64,000 nt of DNA from Planctomycetota bacterium (GTDB lineage: Bacteria; Planctomycetota; UBA8742; UBA2392): contig JADZFR010000061.1 of the NCBI GenBank assembly GCA_020849795.1, positions 1 through 64,000 of the forward strand. Direction: 5' to 3'. Positions 57,476 through 64,000 of the stretch are shown here, piece by piece (position 1 is the stretch's first letter; every line of letters begins with the position of its first letter). The notes beneath the pieces are model-generated. The model did not search any database. It was not told the DNA's origin and saw nothing but the letters and a program-made list of their open reading frames with translations. The position numbers and the translations under genes were made by a program.

Positions 57476-59759
57476 TCATCGCGTATTCGGGGATCGCGCT
57501 CAGGTCGATGCCCGCCAGCTTGGCGGCCTCTTTGACCGCGCCGGTGAACATGCTGTCTTCCTGCAGGTCCACGCCGATGTCCGGCATGCGGGCGCGTACT
57601 TCGCGTCGCACAAGATAGCGCAAGTCTTCTTTCTCGATTTGCAGCTTCAGCGTGGTGTATAGATCATCCAGCCCGGGCCACGCCGCGAGGTTGCGGCTGT
57701 CGCCCTGGGCCAGCTTCTTCAACTGGTCGCCGTCGGTGTCGGCGACCAGCTTGGCCAAATAGGCGCCGAACTCTTTGCTTTCGACAGCCTTCTCGAACTG
57801 GTCGTAAATCCAGCCCTCGAACAGCCGCGGGTGCAACTCGGCATCGGGCTCAACGCCGCGGTCGTACCAGGCCACGGCGCTGACCGGGCCGTGAAAGCGC
57901 GCAACGGTCAGCAGAAGCGCGGCGGTCTTGCCGTCATCATCAAGCTCTTTGCCGTTCAGCGGAATCAGCTCTTGCACGATCGCGCGGCCGAAGGTGCGCG
58001 TGCCCGCAATGCGCGCGCGCTTGTGCTCGCGCAGTGCACCGGCCAATACTTCGCCGGCGTCGGCGGTGCCGCCATTGACCAGCACCACCAGCGGTGTTGC
58101 CGTGTCGGGCTCGGCGTTGCTGGTGCGGTACTCGGTTTTGGGGGCAAGTTCGGTGCTGCGGCCCATGCTGAATGTGACCAGCATGTCTTTGGCCAGGAAC
58201 AGGCTGGCAATCTGCGCCGCGGCTTCAACACTGCCGCCGGCGCAGTTGCGCAGGTCCAGGATCAGCGCCTTGGCCTTGGCTTCGCGCAGGCTTGCCACGG
58301 CTTCCTTGACGCGGGCGGGCGACGCGGCGTTCAACTCAACTACGTGCACCATGCCGATGCCGCCGGGCAGCATTTCCTGCGTCACGGCCTCGTACGCCGG
58401 GGTCTGGTGTGTGACGTGCACCCAGCGCGACAACAACCAGCCATCGCGGAAGATGTTCAGGCCCAGCGAGGTACCGACCGCGCCCTGGAACTGCGTGATG
58501 GCTTCGTCCAGCGGCAGAAGCTGGAACGGTTCCTTCTCATCGGGGAGCGTGCTGGAATCCAAGCGCAACTTGTGCACATCGGCGGGTGTCACGCCGCGCA
58601 CGACCCGATAAATGCGGTCGCCGGCGCGTATGCCCGCGTGTTCAGCGGGGCTGCCCGGCTTGACACTGAGCACACGAGTCAGGCGCACCTGGCGGCCTTC
58701 GCCGGCGCGGGCGCTGCCCAGCATCAACCCAAGGGTGGGTGCCGCGAACCGGCGAATCTCGCCGGCGTCGCGCAGCTGGTTATCTTCCAGCAGGCAGGTG
58801 TAGGGGTCCATGCCCTCAAGCATGCGGTTGGCGGCGGCATACAGGAGCTTGCGGCCGGAAATCGCGTCGGGATAGATATAGCGTTCCTTGATCATGCGCT
58901 CGAGGTTGTCCAGCAGGCGGGTGTCGATCTTCTCGACCTTTTCCATGCCGGGGTGCGTGCCCTCGAGCACGGCCTCGAAGCGCTTCAGCGCGCGCTCGTA
59001 GTCCAGGGCCCGTTGGGCAACGCGGCCGCGCAGGGTTGGCTCTTCGGCGAGCATTTCCAGGATCGGCTTGCAGTCGGCGTTGATCTGGTTGATTTCGCCC
59101 AGTGCCAGCGCGGCGATGATCTTGAAGCTGTCGCTTTCGCTGGCCAGCATCTCGCGCAGCACCTTGGTCGCGTTGGTGTCGCGCGAACTGCGCCACAAGG
59201 CAATCGCCAGCGGCGCGCGAACTTCGGGTTCGTACACCTGCTCTGTGACGGCTTTGCGCAATAGTTCTTCGTGGCGGGTGCTGGCGACGGCGCCCAGCAC
59301 TTCGGCGGCGGCAATGCGGTCAGTGGCAGCGCCATCGGCCACCACAATCGACAGCAGGCCCTTGACGCCAAAGTCCCAGCCGCCGTTATCGAGGCTGCCG
59401 AGTGTCCAGGCGGCGCGATAGCCGGCGATGCGGGGGACTACCGGCAGCTTGGGCACACGGGCCTGCAACTCCGGCGCGATGCTTTTGCCCAAGTCTTCGA
59501 TGCTTTCGACGATGCGGAATGACTCGGGCAGTGTCTTTGCTGCTTCCAGGCGATCCAGCAGCCCGTTGAGTTCTTTCAGCAGGCTCTCGCGGGTGGCTTT
59601 GTTCGCGGGGCCGGCGTTGTCGCCTTCCTTCTGTACCAGGACTTCATCCAGGCCGGTGCGTTCCGCAGCCGGCACCGGTGCCGGGGCAGGCTGCGGCGCG
59701 TCGGTGCGCGAGCAGGCGGCGAGCAGGCACAGGGCAAGCAGAATTGCAGACTTCTTCAT
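57465..59759 (-). CDS. S41-type C-terminal processing peptidase homologue, catalytically dead
   Basis: This 764-residue lipoprotein has a signal MKKSAILLALCLLAACS (lipobox LAACS) and ATG 59759 with GAGGA six bases upstream. Residues about 50-270 are helical HEAT-type repeats ('AEVLGAVASTRHEELLRKAV'). A PDZ-like region follows ('RVLSVKPGSPAEHAGIRAGD'), then the S41 fold ('LILDLRNCAGGSVEAAAQIA', 'VEPDAELHPRLFEG'). Active S41 enzymes have Ser in GSASASE and Lys in TFGKGxVQ. Here these are GTADAGE and TFGRAIVQ, so neither the serine nor the lysine is present. It is probably a scaffold or substrate-binding pseudoprotease. Confidence 0.85.
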   Translation of the reverse strand: MKKSAILLALCLLAACSRTDAPQPAPAPVPAAERTGLDEVLVQKEGDNAGPANKATRESLLKELNGLLDRLEAAKTLPESFRIVESIEDLGKSIAPELQARVPKLPVVPRIAGYRAAWTLGSLDNGGWDFGVKGLLSIVVADGAATDRIAAAEVLGAVASTRHEELLRKAVTEQVYEPEVRAPLAIALWRSSRDTNATKVLREMLASESDSFKIIAALALGEINQINADCKPILEMLAEEPTLRGRVAQRALDYERALKRFEAVLEGTHPGMEKVEKIDTRLLDNLERMIKERYIYPDAISGRKLLYAAANRMLEGMDPYTCLLEDNQLRDAGEIRRFAAPTLGLMLGSARAGEGRQVRLTRVLSVKPGSPAEHAGIRAGDRIYRVVRGVTPADVHKLRLDSSTLPDEKEPFQLLPLDEAITQFQGAVGTSLGLNIFRDGWLLSRWVHVTHQTPAYEAVTQEMLPGGIGMVHVVELNAASPARVKEAVASLREAKAKALILDLRNCAGGSVEAAAQIASLFLAKDMLVTFSMGRSTELAPKTEYRTSNAEPDTATPLVVLVNGGTADAGEVLAGALREHKRARIAGTRTFGRAIVQELIPLNGKELDDDGKTAALLLTVARFHGPVSAVAWYDRGVEPDAELHPRLFEGWIYDQFEKAVESKEFGAYLAKLVADTDGDQLKKLAQGDSRNLAAWPGLDDLYTTLKLQIEKEDLRYLVRREVRARMPDIGVDLQEDSMFTGAVKEAAKLAGIDLSAIPEYAMISK

Positions 59760-59933
59760 GGTGGTCCTCAACCGCCAGATTATCAGACAGGCGGCTTTGA
59801 GCTTATACGCAGTGAGCCAAAGAGACAGTCCCCAATTCCTGCATGGCAGCAGGGGGTTTGGGGTGGATTTGCGGATGACAGGGTCGATCGCGGCGGGCGG
59901 GTCAAGAATTTTTCTGCTTTCAGGAATGCACGT

Positions 59934-59949
59934 ACCCGCTTATGCGGTT
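59934..59949. promoter_or_regulatory. Imperfect inverted repeat upstream of arsR
   Basis: ACCCGC-TTAT-GCGGTT is a 6-bp inverted repeat with one mismatch, ending 11 bases before the arsR start codon. Position fits an ArsR operator overlapping the promoter. No clear ribosome site precedes arsR, so a short leader is likely. Confidence 0.35.
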
Positions 59950-59960
59950 ATGCTCATGCC

Positions 59961-60341
59961 ATGGATGAGCTTGCCAACATCTTCAAAGCACTCGGCGACG
60001 AAACCCGACTCAAGCTGGTCGCCTTGCTCCTTCGCCACGGCGAGCTGTGCGTCTGCGATCTCGAGCACGTGATCGGCGCCAGCCAGAGCAAGACTTCCCG
60101 CCACCTCCGCTACCTGCTGCACGCGGGGCTCGTCACCGACCGCCGTGAAGGCGTCTGGTCTTACTACAAACTGGCCGGTGAATCGGACGACCGTATCAAA
60201 CTGCTCCGTTCGACGTTGAAAAGACTGCTTACCCCTGAGCTTACCCAACAGCTCGAAACCGGCTTCGTGAGCTGGTGTTGCGCGCCGGGCAGCAATTGCT
60301 CGCCCGCCGCCGCAAAGTCACTGGCTCAAGCCGCAAAATGA
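59961..60341 (+). CDS. arsR: ArsR-family metalloregulator
   Basis: This 126-residue winged-helix repressor releases DNA on binding As(III) or Sb(III). The metal site ELCVCDL is present, followed by the recognition helix 'GASQSKTSRHLRYLLHAGLV' and wing 'DRREGVWSYYKL'. A second Cys cluster (WCCAPGSNC) at the C-terminus may add to metal binding, which is unusual. It is the first gene of a five-gene operon with small gaps. Confidence 0.94.
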   Translation: MDELANIFKALGDETRLKLVALLLRHGELCVCDLEHVIGASQSKTSRHLRYLLHAGLVTDRREGVWSYYKLAGESDDRIKLLRSTLKRLLTPELTQQLETGFVSWCCAPGSNCSPAAAKSLAQAAK

Positions 60342-60348
60342 GGAAACC

Positions 60349-60879
60349 ATGAGAACCCGCATCCACATCAGTGTCCCTGTCAGCAACCTGCAAGCCAGCA
60401 AGGCCTTCTACTCCCGCCTGTTTGGCACAGCGCCCAGCAAGGAAAAAACCGACTACGCCAACTGGCGCCTCGACACCCCCGCGCTGCACCTGGCGCTGGT
60501 GCACGCGCCGCAGGCGGTGCAGGAGCCGAGCACCGTGCGCCATTTCGGCGTCGAGCTGTTCGACAACGCCGAGTTGAAAGACTGGCGCACCCGCGCCGAG
60601 AAAGCCGGCATGGAATTGCGCATCGAAGAGCAGGTGACCTGCTGCTACGCCGTCGCCGACAAGTTCTGGGCGCAGGACCCGGACGGCAACGAGTGGGAGT
60701 TCTGGGTCCGCAGCGAAGAAGCCGAAGCCATGCACGGCGAAAAGCGGGCGGCCAAGGAAGGCGAGTGCTGCGCCCCGGCTGCCAAAGCCGAGCCGGCCAT
60801 GGCGGGCGCAGCGGCATCACCTTGCTGCACACCGGCCCAGAAGGCCGAGGCGCAGGCCGCCAAGCAGGGCTGCTGCTAA
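60349..60879 (+). CDS. arsI: ArsI-like glyoxalase-fold protein (organoarsenical lyase) with Cys-rich tail
   Basis: ArsI (vicinal oxygen chelate fold) cleaves carbon-arsenic bonds of trivalent methylarsenicals with Fe(II) and O2. The protein (176 residues) shows RTRIHISVPVSNLQASKAFY, HFGVELFDNAE and the As(III)-binding vicinal pair TCCYAVADKFW, then DPDGNEWEFWV. The last 50 residues, with Cys pairs (GECCAPAAK, SPCCTPAQK, QGCC), are an added metal-binding tail of low complexity. It is 7 bases downstream of arsR. Confidence 0.88.
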   Translation: MRTRIHISVPVSNLQASKAFYSRLFGTAPSKEKTDYANWRLDTPALHLALVHAPQAVQEPSTVRHFGVELFDNAELKDWRTRAEKAGMELRIEEQVTCCYAVADKFWAQDPDGNEWEFWVRSEEAEAMHGEKRAAKEGECCAPAAKAEPAMAGAAASPCCTPAQKAEAQAAKQGCC

Positions 60880-60898
60880 CTGACGGAAAGGCCAGAAC

Positions 60899-61339
60899 GT
60901 GCCCATGCACTACCAGGCCGCGGCCCGCGTTGCACCGGGCGGCGAGGGGTACATCGACACGCAGCAATCGCGCATCCAGTTCGACGGGTCTGCCGGGTCG
61001 GGAGATGCACTGCCCGGTCCGGCACACCTGCTTGCGGCCTCGTTGTGCGCCTGCATGTTGAAAAACGTAGAGCGCATGTCGGGACTGCTGAAGTTCAAGT
61101 ATCGCGCCGCAAGCATCGAAGTGGATGCAACCCGCGATGAGCCTCCGCCGCGCATTGCAGGCTTGCGCTATACGTTGCGCGTCGAAACCGAAGAGTCAGA
61201 GAAGCGTCTGTCGCTGCTGCACCGCAACATCCTCAAGCACGGAACCATCACCAACACCCTGGCCGCCGCGTGCGACGTACAGGGCGAACTGGTCGGCGTG
61301 CGGCAAGACGGAACCATCATGAAGAGCACTCGAGACTGA
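60899..61339 (+). CDS. OsmC-family protein in the arsenic operon
   Basis: This 146-residue protein uses GTG 60899 (GGAAAGG 7 bases upstream) or ATG 60905. It has the OsmC/Ohr fold signatures: N-terminal strands, 'PGPAHLLAASLCACMLKNVE' with a reactive Cys on the central helix, and a second Cys in 'LAAACDVQGELVG' at the position of the family's conserved Cys. OsmC proteins reduce organic peroxides or carry out thiol chemistry. Its place between arsI and acr3 suggests thiol or peroxide chemistry linked to organoarsenic turnover; inference. Confidence 0.85.
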   Translation: MPMHYQAAARVAPGGEGYIDTQQSRIQFDGSAGSGDALPGPAHLLAASLCACMLKNVERMSGLLKFKYRAASIEVDATRDEPPPRIAGLRYTLRVETEESEKRLSLLHRNILKHGTITNTLAAACDVQGELVGVRQDGTIMKSTRD

Positions 61340-61354
61340 CAGCCGGGAACGCGC

Positions 61355-62452
61355 ATGGGTCTTTTCGAGAAGTACCTGTCCATTTGGGTCGCGCTTGCGA
61401 TCGGTGCAGGCGTAGCGTTGGGCAGCGTGGCGCCCGGCCTGGTGCAGCACATTTCCAGGCTGGAGTTCGCGAGCGTCAACCTGGTCGTGGCAGCGCTGAT
61501 CTGGGTAATGATCTACCCGATGATGCTCAAGATTGTGCCACGCGCCGTCGCCAAGGTTGGGCAGCGGCCCAAGGGCTTGATTCTGACACTGGTGATCAAC
61601 TGGCTGATCAAACCCTTCACCATGGCCGCGCTGGCGATACTGTTCTTCAAGTACGTGTTTGCACCGTTTGTGCCGGCCGAAGATGCCGCCCACTACATCG
61701 CCGGGATGATTCTGCTGGGCGTCGCCCCATGCACCGCCATGGTGTTCGTCTGGAGCAACCTGACCAGGGGCGACCCGGCATACACACTGGTGCAGGTGAC
61801 CGTGAACGACCTGGTGCTGGTCTTTGCGTTTGCGCCGATTGCCGGCCTGTTGCTTGGGGTGACCGACCTGTTCGTGCCTTGGGACACCCTGGTGCTGTCG
61901 GTCGCGATCTTTGTCGTTCTGCCGCTCGCGGCGGGCATGCTGACCCGGTTTCTGAAGCTGCGGCACGGCGGCGGCGAAGAAGGGGTGGACCGTATCGCCG
62001 CACGTCTGAAGCCGTTTTCGATCATTGGCCTGCTGCTGACGATCGTGCTTCTGTTCTCGTTTCAGGCCGAGACACTGCTGGGTCAGCCCCTGCGCGTGGC
62101 GATGATCGCGACGCCGCTGCTGATCCAGGGCTACGGCATCTTCTTCATTGCCTACTTCGCCGCCAAGCTGATGAAGCTCGAGTACAGGATTGCAGCCCCG
62201 GCAGCGCTGATCGGGACGTCAAACTTCTTTGAGCTGGCGGTGGCTGTGGCGATAAGCCTGTTCGGCCTGGCTTCTGGCGCCGCGCTGGCCACAGTGGTCG
62301 GGGTGCTGATTGAGGTGCCGGTGATGCTGTCGCTGGTCAAGTTTTCCAATCGCACCAGCCACTGGTTCCCTGCGCCGGCCCTTGAGGGCGCCATCGCGCC
62401 GGTGGTGCCCCTGAAGCCGGCGGTTGCCCCGGCAGACACGGGTGCCGCATGA
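61355..62452 (+). CDS. acr3: ACR3-type arsenite efflux permease
   Basis: This 365-residue, ten-helix permease exports As(III). It has the ACR3 signature around the catalytic Cys ([19 protein letters not shown], residue about 126) and the helix [15 protein letters not shown] 61355 ([20 protein letters not shown]) is the start. It follows the OsmC-like gene by 15 bases and precedes arsC. Confidence 0.95.
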   Translation: MGLFEKYLSIWVALAIGAGVALGSVAPGLVQHISRLEFASVNLVVAALIWVMIYPMMLKIVPRAVAKVGQRPKGLILTLVINWLIKPFTMAALAILFFKYVFAPFVPAEDAAHYIAGMILLGVAPCTAMVFVWSNLTRGDPAYTLVQVTVNDLVLVFAFAPIAGLLLGVTDLFVPWDTLVLSVAIFVVLPLAAGMLTRFLKLRHGGGEEGVDRIAARLKPFSIIGLLLTIVLLFSFQAETLLGQPLRVAMIATPLLIQGYGIFFIAYFAAKLMKLEYRIAAPAALIGTSNFFELAVAVAISLFGLASGAALATVVGVLIEVPVMLSLVKFSNRTSHWFPAPALEGAIAPVVPLKPAVAPADTGAA

Positions 62453-62465
62453 CTGCGGAGAGCGC

Positions 62466-62891
62466 ATGAGCTGGCAGGATGATGTGAAGCAGATTCGCGC
62501 GCTTGCGCCGCGGCACATCCTGTTTCTGTGCGTGCAGAACAGCGCACGCAGCCAGCTTGCCGAAGGCATTGCCCGCAAGTTTGCGCCGCCCGGTGTGCGC
62601 ATCAGCAGCGCGGGCTCAAGCCCGGCGTTTGTGCGGCCGCAGGCGATTGAAGTGCTGGCCGAGATCGGCATTGACGCGTCAAGCCACAGCAGCAAGACCG
62701 TGGCAGACATGGACACAGACAGCGTTGACGCAGTGGTTACGCTATGCGCCGAGGAGGTTTGCCCGGTGTTCCCGCGCAAAGTGGCGAAGTTCCACTGGCC
62801 ACTGGATGATCCCGCCGGCGCCGGCATCGAGGCGTTTCGCCACGTCCGCGACGAGCTGGTCAGGCGCATGCAGGCGCTGTTCGCGCGATAA
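62466..62891 (+). CDS. arsC: Thioredoxin/glutaredoxin-type arsenate reductase (low-molecular-weight phosphatase fold)
   Basis: This 141-residue protein has the CxxxxxR-type active loop LFLCVQNSARSQLAEG at residues about 16-31. Cys 18 lies in that loop, and Cys residues later in the helix (TLCAEEVC, Cys 93 and 98) are as in ArsC with a Cys triad. It reduces As(V) to As(III) for export by acr3. GGAGAG lies upstream of ATG 62466. It is the last gene of the operon; its stop is only 2 bases from the convergent tssC gene. Confidence 0.93.
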   Translation: MSWQDDVKQIRALAPRHILFLCVQNSARSQLAEGIARKFAPPGVRISSAGSSPAFVRPQAIEVLAEIGIDASSHSSKTVADMDTDSVDAVVTLCAEEVCPVFPRKVAKFHWPLDDPAGAGIEAFRHVRDELVRRMQALFAR

Positions 62892-62893
62892 GT

Positions 62894-64000
62894 CTAGAGC
62901 CCGATGCCAAGCTGCAGCTCAATGCCATTCAGCACGTCGCGGCCGGTGCGCAGGGCAATCTCGAGCGTGCGCCCGTTCACGCTTGCCAGCACAGTCGCGC
63001 CGGCGCCCGTGTCGCTCAACAAGGCCCCGACGTACTTCTCGATGTTGCGGACCGTGGCGTCCACGTCGTTGGGCACGCTCAGGCGCTGCTTGGCGCGGAT
63101 GATCGCCTCGCCGATGCGCGCCGCGACCAGCTGGTACGCGACTGTGCCTAGCTTGCCCTCTTCTTCGGCTTTGCTCGGTCGATGCACCGTGGGCGCCAGC
63201 AGCACCCACGCCGAGTCGTTGTTCGGCTGGCACATCAGAGGCGTGAAGCCCGACTTGTTCAGGTCCTTTAGGTGCCGGTCCGACAACAGCGCGCGCAGGG
63301 GGTACTCGTCGCCGATGCCGTGTGCATGTACCGGCAAACCTGTGATCTCGCCATGTGCCGCGCCGGTGTGTGAGCCGGGCCAGCCGGCGGTTTCCATGCT
63401 CTGGGCAACCGTTGCGCCCACCAGCCACACGGGCGAGCCCCACAGGGCAGGCATGTCGGCGCCATGCTTGCCGCGCGTGTACGCGGGCCGGGCGACATAC
63501 GGGTTCAATGCGGCTGCCAGCCAGCGCGATTCGTCTTTGTCGCGAAGGCTGCGCCACTTCTCGAAGGCCTTGCCCTCGAAGTGATTTGCGGGTGCATCCA
63601 TGCCGGCAAGCACGGTCATGTCGGCGCCCAGGAAATCCTCGCCCGCCTCAAACACCACAACGCATTGCAGAGACTGGCCGGCGTCGCCCCACTGTTGCAG
63701 CACCTCAAGGCCAGCGGGCGTGTTGCTGACTTCGTCGGCCAGCAGCAGCATGGCCAGCGGCGCCTCACTCGTGCCCGCGCTTTCTGCACTGTAGACACTT
63801 TCCTGCCATGCGTCGAAATCCCCGTCGAATACCTCGATGCGCGCGCCTTTGCCGCGTCTGCACAGCAGGTGCAAGCCACGCCAGTTGCGCTCAAGGGCCT
63901 GGACACTTTCGTGGGTGAGCACCGGGGCAAGCTGCTTCTCCAGCAGCTTTTCGGCGGCAGCGATGGCTGCGCTTACATCGATGCCTTTCTGCCCGCCGCC
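62894..64000 (-). CDS. tssC: Type VI secretion sheath large subunit TssC, cut by the right edge
   Basis: The reading is open to the window edge (368 residues visible; N-terminus missing). TssC forms the contractile sheath with TssB. Family-typical elements are 'VQALERNWRGLHLL' near the visible start, 'LWGSPVWLVGATVAQSMETA', 'AHGEITGLPVHAHGIG', 'LLSDRHLKDLNKSGFTPLMC' and the C-terminal 'ATVRNIEKYVGALLS'. A DNA-encoded internal start at 63922 also exists but is probably not real, because conserved sequence continues upstream. Other T6SS genes would lie to the right. This is a useful link to contractile secretion machinery in the genome. Confidence 0.87.
   Translation of the reverse strand, partial: GGGQKGIDVSAAIAAAEKLLEKQLAPVLTHESVQALERNWRGLHLLCRRGKGARIEVFDGDFDAWQESVYSAESAGTSEAPLAMLLLADEVSNTPAGLEVLQQWGDAGQSLQCVVVFEAGEDFLGADMTVLAGMDAPANHFEGKAFEKWRSLRDKDESRWLAAALNPYVARPAYTRGKHGADMPALWGSPVWLVGATVAQSMETAGWPGSHTGAAHGEITGLPVHAHGIGDEYPLRALLSDRHLKDLNKSGFTPLMCQPNNDSAWVLLAPTVHRPSKAEEEGKLGTVAYQLVAARIGEAIIRAKQRLSVPNDVDATVRNIEKYVGALLSDTGAGATVLASVNGRTLEIALRTGRDVLNGIELQLGIGL

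Noticed and set aside
57831..59264. A 477-residue plus-strand frame opposite the S41-like gene
   Set aside because: It is repetitive Gly/Ala/Val/Gln/Arg sequence without family features; the minus-strand S41 gene explains the region.
1..64000. tRNA, rRNA and CRISPR arrays
   Set aside because: I looked for T-arm motifs, rRNA-like blocks and regular spaced repeats and saw none. Scanning by eye can miss a tRNA; tRNAscan would settle it.

Overview
The window is GC-rich, gene-dense bacterial chromosome (64 kb) that looks like Planctomycetota. The reasons are a DUF1549/DUF1553 cytochrome-like protein, a MoxR-vWA-beta-propeller operon, giant pseudopilin genes, many small lipoproteins with GCG-type lipoboxes, and surface proteins ending in Gly-rich/Cys/hydrophobic/Arg tails. 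The assignment is inferred from gene content, since no rRNA or marker gene is present.

Layout. 1-1761 (minus): three phage-like genes, a probable major capsid protein and two small ORFs, one cut by the edge. 1974-5406: lipA, a DUF1549/1553 protein and a small membrane protein. 5698-13978 (minus): a four-gene pseudopilin operon with a 1780-residue GspK-like protein. 14206-14443 (plus): a probable 6S RNA with its own promoter and terminator. 14497-18578: a secreted propeller-like protein, a lipoprotein and a membrane-anchored protein. 18575-25803 (minus): a tightly coupled four-gene MoxR-vWA-beta-propeller ternary system. 25852-30476: M61 peptidase, glycosyltransferase, small membrane proteins and Dps. 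30423-35655: a 5.18-kb insertion bounded by perfect 53-bp direct repeats of the dps 3' end, carrying an M6 protease and two unknown genes. 35698-44739: radical SAM protein, secreted proteins, lpdA, lipB, lipoproteins and the 2-oxoacid dehydrogenase E1 alpha gene. 44803-52503: kelch lipoprotein, HTH regulator, a likely selenocysteine-containing redoxin, DUF429 and E1 beta. 52500-57475: a large secreted protein with a Cys-type C-terminal tail, a frameshifted gene, a CPBP intramembrane protease and a YndJ-like membrane protein. 57465-59759: an S41-type pseudoprotease. 59961-62891 (plus): arsenic operon arsR-arsI-osmC-acr3-arsC. 62894-64000 (minus): partial type VI secretion sheath protein TssC.

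Themes. lipA, lipB, lpdA and both E1 subunits are scattered through the window but belong together functionally as lipoate synthesis plus a 2-oxoacid dehydrogenase complex; the E2 gene is not here. The most notable observations are the in-frame TGA at the conserved C-terminal Cys of the redoxin followed by a SECIS-like hairpin, the dps-targeted island, the possible pairing of Cys-type sorting tails with a nearby CPBP protease, the MoxR ternary system with a degenerate vWA metal site, and repeat-derived insertions in lipB and at the start of a pseudopilin gene. No tRNA, rRNA, CRISPR array, transposase or integrase was recognised.
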